Source of the DNA: Marinobacter sp. es.042
Lineage (GTDB): Bacteria; Pseudomonadota; Gammaproteobacteria; Pseudomonadales; Oleiphilaceae
DNA: 64,000 nucleotides
Assembly: GCF_900188315.1 (NCBI RefSeq)
Contig: NZ_LT897781.1
Coordinates: 3,348,001 to 3,412,000 of the forward strand
Direction of reading: 5' to 3'
Shown: one piece after another, positions 55,773-64,000 of the stretch
How the letters are laid out: each line of letters begins with the position of its first letter
Position numbering within the stretch: the first letter of the stretch is position 1
Program-made: the position numbers and the translations under genes
The notes under the pieces: generated by a model
The model's database searches: none
What the model saw: the letters and a program-made list of their open reading frames with translations, nothing else
Told to the model about the DNA's origin: nothing

Positions 55773-56195
55773 TCACTGAGCCAATTGCGAAGAGATTTCG
55801 CGCAGAATTGGCTGCAATTCACGAGCACTATCCTGTATCACCCTATGGTACCGTGCAGAAGGCTTTTCCGTTTGAAGCCAATCGACTTCAAAAATAATGT
55901 TATCAAGTCTTTTATCGGCTGAAGCCACGAGCAAATCAATGTCGTAGTTGTAATGCCCATCAATACTGCATCTGTTCATCTTTCGCGATAAATCTTCAAC
56001 TCCACCCGTTTCTTTGACCGTACGTTCGATACATTCGAAGCATACATTCTCCGCTGTGATCTCGGACTCAAGCTGCTTCATCTGCCCAATCATCACGGAG
56101 ATGTGATTTCTGCAAGTCTCAACTGCTGGATCCTGCCTAGAACACCCTGCCAAGAGAACTAAGATCAAAATTGAAATCGAGAGAGATTTGTTCAA
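55773..56195 (-). CDS. Cassette-borne small lipoprotein
   Basis: This 140-residue protein has a signal and lipobox (ILILVLLAGCSRQDP, Cys near residue 18). The mature part is helical with three further Cys (ETCRNH, VCFEC) and no recognised domain. TTG at 56195 is the apparent start, with AGGA contributed by the 3' core of attC site 2 just upstream. The previous cassette lies 9 bp up from the start. The function is unknown. Confidence 0.7.
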   Translation of the reverse strand: MNKSLSISILILVLLAGCSRQDPAVETCRNHISVMIGQMKQLESEITAENVCFECIERTVKETGGVEDLSRKMNRCSIDGHYNYDIDLLVASADKRLDNIIFEVDWLQTEKPSARYHRVIQDSARELQPILREISSQLAQ

Positions 56196-56203
56196 ACCAC
56201 AAT

Positions 56204-56275
56204 TCCTAACGCCTTGCTCACCGGAAAATTGGGAGCGCAGCGAGTAATTTTTCCGTGTGCAGCAACTTGTTATGC
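56204..56275 (-). other. attC recombination site 2 (72 bp)
   Basis: On the minus strand it starts GCATAAC and ends GTTAGGA. The outer arms AACAAGTTGCTGCACACGG and CCGGTGAGCAAGGCGTT pair with a few bulges around an AT-rich inner stem and a TGCGCTC apical part. The stop codon of the OLD-family gene (56270) lies within its first core, typical of cassettes. Confidence 0.85.
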
Positions 56276-58144
56276 ATTGCTACGCAAGACACGCTCAATG
56301 ATTTTAACTACGTCATCGTCTTTATCTATTGTCACAGGAAAGCCTTTAACATTAAGAATCTTACTTTCTATATCTATCGTTAATTTTCTACCATCAACAG
56401 AACATTTAAATATGTTGGCGCGTTCCCCAAGAATAGTTTTAGCTAATATATTGATGTCTTGCGTAGTTGTCTTTTCATTTGCGCTTAATCTGGCAGTTGC
56501 TGGTGCTGCAATGGAAAGAAGTATATCACTTAGTGATTCCGCCTCATCAATCCGTTTTCCGTCAGATGCGTGTTCAATACAACGGACTACATCACCTAGG
56601 TTTTCTCTGATTTCTGTAATTGAACTCTGATCTAAGTGCTCAATTTCATCAACGGCAGCAGTGGGCTTTCCTTCTGACGTATAAATATCAGAAGCTTGAT
56701 AATATGATTCAATCGCCCCCTTCCTTAAAATAAAACACCCAGATTCTTCTAGTAATCGCAATACAACCTCTAGCCGGTCTTGCATGGAAGACCATTTATC
56801 GGCGTTGTTTAAACCATTTAAATCCGAGCCAGCCAAACCCATTAGTGTGCAGAAAGCAGATCTTCTTTTGACTTTCTCATCAACTGGCTCTTCGGCGTTA
56901 ACGTAGTAAGGATGCATTTCAGCCAGTTTAGATATATCCCCCCAATTAGGACCTACTAATGAACAAAAATCGCTATATGTTGAAGATGCGAGTTTTATAG
57001 CTGAGGGCGCTCCAAGTTTCGAGGCACTTGCATCTGCAGCAGGGGAATTGGCTAAAAAGCATTGGACCAGTTCCATGTCATCTGTAAATGCGTCAGCGTC
57101 TGCGAGAACTACTGGATTTTTCCCAATTAGCCTCATGAACTTTGCTACAACTGGCATTTGACCTTTGCCAATTACCGGTAGCAATTGAGAGCCTGCAGCT
57201 TCGAGATGAAGCTCAAGTTTGTTGGAAATGAACGACGCAATCATTACATCACTTGGCCCTTCTACTAAGAGCGGCCTTCGGCAAAACAGTGAAAGCTTAT
57301 GCTCTTGGCCTAGCCGGGCGATCAAAGCTTGGAGCTTTCTGTTTTTCAATTGTTCATTGTTGGGATTTAGCTGGACAGGAGGCTTATCTAAATCATGACA
57401 AAATATTAGCGACGCTAGGTCACTAGGCTTGGTGATTCGGAGCATTTCTGTCGAATGCGTAGCCATAATCACTATCTTTTTATACCCACCTTCAGATGGG
57501 TGTCCAGCTGCAGTGATCATTTCATTCAATAAAAATGACTGCAGTTGTGGGTGGAGCGACACTTCAGGCTCATCAATTAATAAGGCTCCTACTTCATCGT
57601 CATACAAGGCTGCCAGAATGCCGACAAGATGAAGTAATCCTGATGCTTCTCGACCTGACGAGTATGGTTTAGCTGTGGTATCTAATCTTGCAAATACCAC
57701 CTTTAGAATTCCGGCATCCCATTCAATGATCAAATCCCGTTTGAACAGCTTTCTTAATCGCTCTTGCACCTTAATTAATATATCTGCGCGCTCAGAAAGA
57801 GTTTGGAAATCACCATTTAGCGTTTCCGTTTGATGCCTTCGGGTTGTGTCGTGTTTTGACCCAAAATTCGCGCTTTCATAATCCGGGTTACTTCCGTGAT
57901 GACCATTGTAATCTGAGCGATATTGCTCAAGTAGCCCCATTCTTCCAGCAGACAGAAAGCGAACCTTTTTCCCATTTACTGCGGAACCAAGCGGCTGTTT
58001 TAAACCTCTCAGAAGGTGAGTTTTACCACCACCATTTGGGCCAATGAGAACGGTTAGTCCTCCTTGAAGCTCTATATCTCTAGTAAAGTTGCCATTGTGG
58101 CTATTTACATCTGCTTTAATGCTTATTGGAAAATTCAAGATCAT
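56270..58144 (-). CDS. OLD-family ATPase with TOPRIM nuclease domain (defence candidate)
   Basis: This 624-residue protein has an ABC/AAA-type ATPase in its first half: Walker A IGPNGGGKTHLL (near 35), signature-like SSGREASGLLHLVGIL (near 165), Walker B GALLIDEPEVSLHPQ (near 190) and His switch MATHSTEM (near 230). The second half carries a TOPRIM domain with Glu in LLVEGPSDVMIASF (near 310) and DxD in PVVLADADAF (near 355). This is the layout of OLD nucleases such as P2 Old and the GajA subunit of Gabija. No UvrD-like partner is adjacent, so it resembles a stand-alone class 1 OLD protein. It is AT-rich relative to neighbours. An AAGGA lies very close to the ATG at 58144; TTG at 58138 is an alternative start. 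Confidence 0.85.
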   Translation of the reverse strand: MILNFPISIKADVNSHNGNFTRDIELQGGLTVLIGPNGGGKTHLLRGLKQPLGSAVNGKKVRFLSAGRMGLLEQYRSDYNGHHGSNPDYESANFGSKHDTTRRHQTETLNGDFQTLSERADILIKVQERLRKLFKRDLIIEWDAGILKVVFARLDTTAKPYSSGREASGLLHLVGILAALYDDEVGALLIDEPEVSLHPQLQSFLLNEMITAAGHPSEGGYKKIVIMATHSTEMLRITKPSDLASLIFCHDLDKPPVQLNPNNEQLKNRKLQALIARLGQEHKLSLFCRRPLLVEGPSDVMIASFISNKLELHLEAAGSQLLPVIGKGQMPVVAKFMRLIGKNPVVLADADAFTDDMELVQCFLANSPAADASASKLGAPSAIKLASSTYSDFCSLVGPNWGDISKLAEMHPYYVNAEEPVDEKVKRRSAFCTLMGLAGSDLNGLNNADKWSSMQDRLEVVLRLLEESGCFILRKGAIESYYQASDIYTSEGKPTAAVDEIEHLDQSSITEIRENLGDVVRCIEHASDGKRIDEAESLSDILLSIAAPATARLSANEKTTTQDINILAKTILGERANIFKCSVDGRKLTIDIESKILNVKGFPVTIDKDDDVVKIIERVLRSNA

Positions 58145-58187
58145 TCCTTCGAGTTAATATCTGCAAAATGCTTGGGTAACATCTAAT

Positions 58188-58259
58188 GCATAACGCCTTG
58201 GGTAAGCCGCCGGGACGGAGCGCAGCGGAGTACCGGTCGGCTTGACCCACTGGTTAAGC
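58188..58259 (-). other. attC recombination site 3 (72 bp)
   Basis: On the minus strand it starts GCTTAAC (matching RYYYAAC) and ends GTTATGC. The arms AACCAGTGGGTCAAGCCG and CGGCTTACCCAAGGCGTT pair with a one-base bulge, the usual strand-choice signal of attC. The stop codon of the next cassette gene (58254) lies inside the first core. Confidence 0.88.
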
Positions 58260-58682
58260 ATCCCGAGCCTCGACGACCCTCACACTTGGATTTTCCTGGG
58301 AGAGGACATGGAGAAGGTCATTCATAGACACGAATGCATAATGAGTAACTTTATGGCTTTTGTACTCTTCTGCCGCGTGAGTTCGCGCAGCATACAAATC
58401 TGCCCACTTTGAGTCAGGGACAATCAAAGTTGGGTATGTGTATGACTTGAATTCGGTAGCTGCGCACGCCGGCAACTCCGGAAGATCTATCAAACCGAAT
58501 GTTTCATCTTCCCACTGGACTGCCATAGGAGAAGTAAACGTCAGCTCAAGGTCCTTATCAAAGCCACCAATGACCCTTGAGAAGTGCATCGTGATGACAA
58601 GCCTTGGGTTGCGCTCGGAGAACCAACAGTAGGATATATCTGCGCACGGCACATCGAGCGATTCAAGAATTTCCCACTTAAT
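58254..58682 (-). CDS. Cassette-borne cytosolic protein with probable ATT start
   Basis: The 142-residue product has no function I recognise. The frame has no ATG in its first part, and the first GTG (58652) lacks a ribosome-binding site. AAGGAG followed by six bases leads to ATT at 58682 (IKWEILESLDVPCADISYCW), which I take as the likely start. The sequence has SERNPRLVITMHFSRVIGGF, AVQWEDETFGLIDLPELP and HYAFVSMNDLLHVLSQENP. No signal peptide or membrane segment is seen. The stop lies in attC site 3. Confidence 0.7.
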   Translation of the reverse strand: MKWEILESLDVPCADISYCWFSERNPRLVITMHFSRVIGGFDKDLELTFTSPMAVQWEDETFGLIDLPELPACAATEFKSYTYPTLIVPDSKWADLYAARTHAAEEYKSHKVTHYAFVSMNDLLHVLSQENPSVRVVEARDA

Positions 58683-58698
58683 GACGTTCTCCTTTTGT

Positions 58699-58799
58699 GC
58701 TTAACGCCAAGCACAGCGGCGGCCTTGGAGTGGCGACGAAGGAGCCACGTAAAGGGCGTCCGGCGGCCATCGGCCGCGTACTGATGCGAATTGTTAATG
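58699..58799 (-). other. attC recombination site 4 (101 bp)
   Basis: On the minus strand it starts CATTAAC and ends GTTAAGC (matching GTTRRRY). The outer arms AACAATTCGCATC and GTGCTTGGCGTT and the inner GGCCGCC/GGCGGCC pairs form a long imperfect hairpin. It follows the membrane-protein cassette gene, whose stop is 52 bp away. Confidence 0.8.
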
Positions 58800-58850
58800 G
58801 CTGACTGGCCACAAACATAGACCTGAGAGCCAAGACTGATAACCACTTTC

Positions 58851-59273
58851 TCACCTCTTTTCCTTAAGAGCAAAAAATGACAACAACAGAATATACACTG
58901 ATGAGACTATAACCATGTTTTCTTCTATTGTAGACTTCGTTCGTATTACTGCAGCCTCATATTCATCAGTGCCATAAACAACCTCGCCTCTATACTTTAG
59001 TGCCGCTATACTATTTTCGCCTACTAAACGAACCGATACCTCTTGAAAGTCCCTTACCCGATACCAAAATCCTCTTGCAGCCTTATTTGGCACAGCAATA
59101 TTCAAGTAACCGACTCCATCACTGATAGAAAACAATCCTTGAGGTGATCTGCTCTTCCCTTTCACAACTATTTTTTTCCACTCGGAGTAGGAGATTTCAT
59201 GCTTTGGTCCTCCATGAAAAATATATAAGATAACCATTAAAGTAACGTAAACAAATGTTAGTAACTTCTTCAT
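58851..59273 (-). CDS. Cassette-borne small membrane protein
   Basis: This 140-residue protein has an N-terminal hydrophobic anchor (residues 4-18), a central soluble domain of about 90 residues (ISYSEWKKIVVKGKSRSPQGLF, VGYLNIAVPNKAARGFWYRV), and a C-terminal helix (about 116-134, MVIVSSVYILLLSFF). It is AT-rich compared with the chromosome, with no recognised family. ATG at 59273 has no clear ribosome-binding site. A protective or immunity-like role is only a guess. Confidence 0.65.
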   Translation of the reverse strand: MKKLLTFVYVTLMVILYIFHGGPKHEISYSEWKKIVVKGKSRSPQGLFSISDGVGYLNIAVPNKAARGFWYRVRDFQEVSVRLVGENSIAALKYRGEVVYGTDEYEAAVIRTKSTIEENMVIVSSVYILLLSFFALKEKR

Positions 59274-59892
59274 CTAAAACACCGACTAAACGCTTTAATC
59301 AATTAAAATAATGGACTATCTATGATGATGAAAAATATACTGTAAATATAGCCATTTTAATTTTTTCACGAGTGATATCTGGCTTTCCCTCTCTCGATCC
59401 ATGAGCTCAGTATTTCCATGAGGGCGTCGATATTTACTGCACCTTAACAGCTAATTATACGAACGTGTTCGCCTATCACGCATTTGGGAAAATCCTAGCG
59501 TTGATCTTTTAGATAATATTTTGGCTTTTAGAATCATAAACCTATGTGCCGTTTCCAACAGTTGATGCCGGAGTAAAACGTCCACTTTTCCCGATTCACT
59601 TCCGTGGAGGGGCGTATAACTCCCAGACCTCCCATACATTTTCTGTGCCGTATCAGAGGGTTGCCAGCATTTCTCCGGTTGCCTTTCGGAGTTTTGCGAA
59701 CGCATTCGTATAACTCCGTTGTCACCAATACCGGCAGGGTAGCCCAAACCACTGAATTACGCACAAAAGTGATGCCTTTTGTTGAGTAGTTCATGGTGTC
59801 TCTGGGGATTACGGTGATAAGGTTTTTGCTGTATTGAAAGCCCTCCGTTAGGAAAGGCATCAAGGAAGTAATCGGTTGAAAAGGAAGCTCGC
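59274..59892. other. AT-rich tract without a supportable gene
   Basis: These 619 bp hold only short overlapping frames on both strands with no recognisable domain or ribosome-binding site. The tract contains an 18-bp inverted repeat (59455 and 59696) and a direct repeat CGTATAACTCC (59613 and 59707). It may be a decayed cassette, a small non-autonomous element or the lost right flank of the array. Confidence 0.5.
59455..59713. repeat. 259-bp segment bounded by 18-bp inverted repeats
   Basis: The left end reads TTATACGAACGTGTTCGC and the right end, on the opposite strand, TTATACGAATGCGTTCGC (16 of 18 identical). No target-site duplication is obvious and no transposase is encoded inside, so a MITE-like element is only one reading. 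Confidence 0.4.
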
Positions 59893-60342
59893 GTGAAAGC
59901 ATTCGTAGTTTTGGTCTCTCTCTGCCTTATCCCCCTCTCCGCAAACGCCGGCGTCTACAAATGGGTAGATGCCAATGGCCAGACCCACTTCGGAGACCGT
60001 CCACCGGCTAAAGCGGCATCAAGTGAAGTCGGGTTGAAGGCCGCTCCGGCCAGCGTGGATGCGGGTGCCAGGGAACGGCATCAGAAGATGACCGAGTTTC
60101 TGGATCAGCAGCAGGAAGAACGGGAGGCCCGGCAGGCAGCCAATGCCAAGGCTGAAGAGAAGGCAGAGAAGCGAGCCGAGCTGTGCAGAAAGCTTCGGGC
60201 GCGTCTCAAGTTCCTGGCCAGCGTTTCGACCTTTTACAACATCAACGATCAGGGCGAGCGGGTTTATGTGAATGAGGCCGAGAACGCCCAGATTCGAGAG
60301 GATTTCCGGGCGAAAGTGCGCAAAACCTGCGGCAACTTGTAG
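59893..60342 (+). CDS. DUF4124-domain exported protein
   Basis: This 149-residue protein has a signal peptide (residues 1-19, LCLIPLSANA) and then the DUF4124 motif GVYKWVDANGQTHFGDRPP. The rest is a charged coiled-coil-like region (QQQEEREARQAANAKAEEKAEK) and a C-terminal part YNINDQGERVYVNEAENAQ with a Cys pair. Function is unknown. GTG at 59893 is preceded by AAAAGGAAG, a good site. Confidence 0.85.
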   Translation: MKAFVVLVSLCLIPLSANAGVYKWVDANGQTHFGDRPPAKAASSEVGLKAAPASVDAGARERHQKMTEFLDQQQEEREARQAANAKAEEKAEKRAELCRKLRARLKFLASVSTFYNINDQGERVYVNEAENAQIREDFRAKVRKTCGNL

Positions 60343-60463
60343 AGTCCTTTGGTTGCTGTTCAGCACCCTGGCTTGACGGGGATCAAGACTGACAAGTGCA
60401 GCGAGCCATACACTGGGATGAGTCAACTTTGTCTCATCCCCCACAGTCATGGAGACTGCGCGA

Positions 60464-60721
60464 ATGTCACTGGAAAAACACGATCTGATTCACGAACTGC
60501 CGGAATCCAAAGAAGCTATTCACCTGCTGAAGACCAACAGCACTCACTTCGCGAAGCTGTTTGATGAATATCATGAAGTGGACCACGCTGTTCATCGCGT
60601 TGAAACCGGCGCTGAAAACACATCTGACGAATATCTGGAAAACCTCAAGAAGAAACGGCTGAATCTGAAGGACCAGTTGTTTGCCATGATTCGCGAGTAT
60701 GAGGCTTCGGCGGCAAGCTGA
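60464..60721 (+). CDS. DUF465 (YdcH-like) protein
   Basis: This 85-residue helical-hairpin protein begins MSLEKHDLIHELPESKEAI and has HFAKLFDEYHEVDHAVHRVE and LKKKRLNLKDQLFAMI, the pattern of the YdcH/DUF465 family. Role unknown. ATG at 60464 has GGAG nine bases upstream; ATG at 60449 is an alternative. Confidence 0.88.
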   Translation: MSLEKHDLIHELPESKEAIHLLKTNSTHFAKLFDEYHEVDHAVHRVETGAENTSDEYLENLKKKRLNLKDQLFAMIREYEASAAS

Positions 60722-60821
60722 GGGCAACCTGCCAGATAATCCAGCATCGGCTGTCAATTGGCCGTAATCCTCCTTGGGGAGACTGTTGATAAGGTATCAT
60801 TGGTCTCACAAGGAGGAAGTT

Positions 60822-62087
60822 ATGACGTTACGGATCCTTTCGGGGCTGGTGCTGTGCTCGGTGCTTTCCCTGGCACAAGCGGCGACCGTTGAAGAGCTCT
60901 CCCGGCAATCAATTGCGCTGGCGCCTGAACAGTCGGAGCCCTCGGTCCATCTGGGACCACGGCCTTTCTGGCTGGTTGGTGCAATGGACGACAGTCCGCT
61001 CAAAGAGAGTCTGCAAGCCTGCAATACCACCACTGTCGAAAAAACGGATTTCTCCATCGGCCATCGTGGCGCGCCCCTGCAGTTTCCCGAACATACCCGT
61101 GAATCCTATATTGCGGCAGCGCGCATGGGCGCGGGTATTCTGGAGTGTGATGTCGCCTTCACCAGGGATCGGGAACTGGTTTGCCGACATGCCCAGGACG
61201 ACCTTCATACCACCACCAATATCGTTGCCGTTCCGGCCCTGAACGCCAAGTGTACCCAGCCATTTGTACCCGCCGATCCTGCCACGGGCACGCCGGCACA
61301 GGCCGAATGTCGCACCAGCGATATCACTCTGGCCGAGTTCAAGTCACTGGAGGGCAAGATGGATGCCCACAACCCCATGGCGACCACGCCGGAGGAATAC
61401 CTGGCTGGTACCGCAGACTGGCGCACTGATCTCTACTCCAGCCGGGGCACCTTGATGACTCATCAGGAGAGCATCGAGTTGTTCAGGGCTCTGGGCGCGA
61501 AGTTCACTCCGGAATTGAAATCACCGGTGGTTGCTATGCCCTTTGAGGGGGATTACAGCCAGCAAGACTATGCCCGCCAGATGATCCAAGATTACATCGA
61601 TGCCGGTGTGCAGCCGGAAGACGTCTGGCCCCAGTCCTTCAATTTGAAGGACGTTCTTTTCTGGGTAGATGAGATGCCGGAATTTGGTCGGCAAGCAGTC
61701 TTCCTCGACCAGTCTGAGTCGACCCTTGTGAACGCGTCCGCAACCTATATGACTTACCTTAAAAGCAGGGGTGTGAACATTCTGGCGCCGGCGCTCTGGA
61801 AGCTGCTGACTCTGGACAGCCAGAAGCAAATCGTTCCGTCCCGGTACGCGGAGAATGCGCGCGAAGCCGGCCTGGACCTGATTGCCTGGACCGTTGAGCG
61901 CAGCGGTCCGCTGGAAAAGGGCGGCGGCTGGTACTACCAGACGGTGACCGATGCCATTAACAACGACGGCGACGTGCTCACCGTGATTGATGTTCTGGCC
62001 CGTGAGGTAGGTGTGATTGGGGTTTTCTCGGATTGGCCGGCGACAACGACCTTCTATGCCAATTGTATGGGATGGTCTAAGCATTGA
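60822..62087 (+). CDS. glpQ: Exported glycerophosphodiester phosphodiesterase
   Basis: This 421-residue periplasmic enzyme has a signal peptide (residues 1-21, ending SLAQA) and the GDPD domain: [18 protein letters not shown] with catalytic His, [18 protein letters not shown] with the metal Glu-x-Asp and second His, and FTPELKSP further on. It splits deacylated phospholipids into glycerol-3-phosphate and an alcohol. It is longer than E. coli GlpQ, with inserts near 130-190. ATG at 60822 has AAGGAGGAAG upstream. Confidence 0.9.
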   Translation: MTLRILSGLVLCSVLSLAQAATVEELSRQSIALAPEQSEPSVHLGPRPFWLVGAMDDSPLKESLQACNTTTVEKTDFSIGHRGAPLQFPEHTRESYIAAARMGAGILECDVAFTRDRELVCRHAQDDLHTTTNIVAVPALNAKCTQPFVPADPATGTPAQAECRTSDITLAEFKSLEGKMDAHNPMATTPEEYLAGTADWRTDLYSSRGTLMTHQESIELFRALGAKFTPELKSPVVAMPFEGDYSQQDYARQMIQDYIDAGVQPEDVWPQSFNLKDVLFWVDEMPEFGRQAVFLDQSESTLVNASATYMTYLKSRGVNILAPALWKLLTLDSQKQIVPSRYAENAREAGLDLIAWTVERSGPLEKGGGWYYQTVTDAINNDGDVLTVIDVLAREVGVIGVFSDWPATTTFYANCMGWSKH

Positions 62088-62199
62088 GGTAGGGACGGCG
62101 CAGCGCCAAGTTGGCCCCCGGAGAGAATGTGAATCTATGGCCTGTTTCTCCGTAGGACAGACAATAGCACTCCTGAGCTCTTGTTCATTTAAAAGTCTT

Positions 62200-62216
62200 G
62201 TTCATTAATAATGAAC
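62200..62216. promoter_or_regulatory. Palindromic operator candidate for the AbiE-like operon
   Basis: GTTCATTAATAATGAAC is a perfect 8+1+8 dyad 34 bp before the antitoxin ATG. A further copy of the half-site TTGTTCATT lies at 62181. AbiEi antitoxins are known to bind inverted repeats in their own promoter, so negative autoregulation is likely. Confidence 0.65.
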
Positions 62217-62250
62217 GGTGCTATTTTGTGAACATAATGTTGGAGAGGCT

Positions 62251-63301
62251 ATGAAACCATCAATCAACGAGCGCGAATTTCTAAGCCAGGCAATCCGCGC
62301 GTTCCATCAAGAGACAGGTTTAGACTTACACCCTACTGTCGAGAGTGAAGTGATGCCCTACTCTGATGGCTTCATTCTTGAACTGGGCGATACGGGCATC
62401 CAGTACAGCGTTGAGCTGAAGCGCTGGGCGCAGCAGGCGAATATAGGCACTATTGTCGCTCAGCTACGGCGAATGCCGCCGCCCGCATTGCTGGTCGCTG
62501 ATTACGTAAACCCGAATATGGCAGACCGCCTTCGAGAAGCCGGCGCACAGTTCATTGACGCCGCCGGCAATGCTTATCTGAACGAAAAGACATTCTTCAT
62601 CTTCGTAAAAGGTAATCGCAAAACGCCGGTTCATGCATCAGCAAGGAAAACCTCCCGAGCCTTTAATTCATCTGGTTTAAAGCTGATTTTCAGATTTCTA
62701 ATAGACCCTCATCTGGTCGGTGAAACTTATCGAAAAATGGCAGAAGTCAGCGGTGTTTCCCTCGGAGCCATCGGCTGGGTTCTGAATGACCTGAAAGACA
62801 AGGGCTATGTCCGAGAACATGGAAAGAAGGGCGCAAGGTCACTTGAGAACCCTATGGGGTTGCTTGATCGCTGGGCCGAGTCCTACCCGGAAAAACTGCT
62901 ACCCGAGTTGGACATGGGACTATTTCAGGCAACCTCTGCGATGCCGTGGAAGAAAATCCGGCCGGAGCTTCTGGATGGGTGTTGGGGCGGGGAAGTTGCC
63001 GTCTCCCGGCTGGGCAACTATCTGTCGCCTGCCCAGGGGACTATTTATCTGCCCCGAGAAAAGCTGAAAAGCTTGGTGATGGAATATAGGCTTCGTAAAA
63101 GCCCGGGCAACTCACCCAATACGTCCGAGACATTGCAGATCAACGAGAAATTCTGGCTCGATGATTCACTCAACGTAAACCAAACTTCTGGGATTGCCCC
63201 AGATATTCTTGTCTATGCTGACCTCCTGATGACCGGCGACTCGCGTAACCTGGAAGCAGCGGAGCGGCTTTATGCCCAGATTAAAGATCGATTCCAAGAA
63301 T

Positions 63302-63306
<5 letters not shown>
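62251..63306 (+). CDS. AbiEi-family antitoxin / transcriptional regulator
   Basis: This 351-residue protein resembles the type IV AbiEi antitoxin class. An N-terminal region (ALLVADYVNPNMADRLREAGAQFIDAAGNAYL) is followed by a winged helix (about 155-200, TYRKMAEVSGVSLGAIGWVLNDLKDKGYV) and a C-terminal domain (LLDGCWGGEVAVSRLGNYLSPAQGTIYL). It would repress its own operon and counter the nucleotidyltransferase encoded downstream. ATG at 62251 has GGAGAGG upstream. The stop TGA overlaps the ATT at 63302 that begins the partner's homologous frame. Confidence 0.82.

Positions 63307-64000
<694 letters not shown>

Larger units (their letters stand above)
55666..59273 (-). mobile_element. Integron gene-cassette array without integrase (CALIN), minus orientation
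   Basis: Four attC-like sites in the same orientation each lie at the 3' end of a single minus-strand gene, giving four cassettes: lipoprotein, OLD-family ATPase-nuclease, cytosolic protein, membrane protein. Gene stops fall inside or near the sites, as is usual for cassettes. Base composition is more AT-rich than the flanks, and no cassette has its own evident promoter. No integron integrase or attI is recognisable beside it. The right limit is uncertain because I find no fifth site beyond 59273. Confidence 0.8.

Noticed and set aside
58541..58873. 110-codon minus-strand frame across attC site 4
   Set aside because: It runs through the attC palindrome and overlaps a better cassette gene.
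59274..59330. Fifth attC site or attI at the right end of the array
   Set aside because: A GTTTAGT-like core is present upstream of the membrane-protein gene, but no pairing arm could be found at a suitable distance.
59534..59902. 122-codon minus-strand frame right of the cassette array
   Set aside because: No domain, poor composition and no ribosome-binding site; crosses the inverted-repeat segment, so probably not a gene.

Overview
The window is a stretch of moderately GC-rich chromosome from a gammaproteobacterium. Gene content and order point to a Marinobacter-like member of the Pseudomonadales, although no rRNA gene is present to fix the genus. The main evidence is a block from the Chp/Pil chemotaxis genes through gshB, tonB3, yqgE, ruvX, pyrR, pyrB and pyrC' that follows the order known from Pseudomonas aeruginosa, plus a yrfG-hslR-hslO-pckA block like that of enterobacteria. 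Coding density is high, and I see no tRNA, rRNA, CRISPR array or complete insertion sequence.

Layout. 1-1.6 kb: a MerR-family regulator and the N-terminal part of a two-HMA copper-type P-ATPase, driven by an overlong-spacer promoter holding a perfect operator palindrome. 1.6-10.5 kb: c-di-GMP enzymes (GGDEF-EAL and GGDEF), folE-folX, a MEST-like hydrolase, a patatin-like protein, a double-CDGSH protein and a PAS membrane protein. 10.6-12.7 kb: zur-znuC-znuB with a Zur box and no local znuA. 12.7-26.3 kb: the complete pilGHIJK-chpABC twitching-motility chemosensory operon, including a 2.5 kb-residue-scale kinase ChpA with ten Hpt-like modules. 26.5-32.3 kb: gshB, tonB3, yqgE, ruvX and the pyrimidine genes pyrR, pyrB and a catalytically degenerate pyrC'. 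32.4-37.3 kb: an unusual TRAP-like uptake system (binding protein, TatT-like lipoprotein, large permease) with an HU gene on the opposite strand inside it. 37.3-45 kb: pckA, hslO, hslR, yrfG, mutM, a fatty-acid desaturase and rsmD. 45-49 kb: ftsY-ftsE-ftsX and rpoH, the latter with a sigma-E-type promoter. 49-54.8 kb: tartronate semialdehyde reductase and hydroxypyruvate isomerase, an OmpR/EnvZ-type two-component pair, greB and small proteins.

Accessory part, 54.8-64 kb. Four attC-like recombination sites lie in one orientation between 55.67 and 58.80 kb and delimit a short gene-cassette array on the minus strand (a cluster of attC sites lacking an integrase). The cassettes carry a lipoprotein, a 624-residue OLD-family ATPase-TOPRIM nuclease (a phage-defence candidate), a cytosolic protein whose best start is an ATT codon, and a small membrane protein. 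About 0.5 kb to the left is an orphan 105-residue protein that looks like the N-terminal core-binding domain of an integron integrase with no catalytic domain. To the right lie an AT-rich tract with an 18-bp inverted repeat, a DUF4124 protein, a DUF465 protein, a glycerophosphodiester phosphodiesterase, and an AbiE-like type IV toxin-antitoxin pair. The toxin reading frame of that pair has an in-frame TAG near its N-terminus and a GAGCCA hexamer tandem repeat, and it runs off the window.

The strongest candidates for something new are the cassette array with its OLD-family protein and the orphan integrase domain. Lesser points are the AbiE-like locus, the TRAP-like system with its 19-bp palindrome, the MerR sensor/ATPase pairing and a candidate small RNA upstream of greB.
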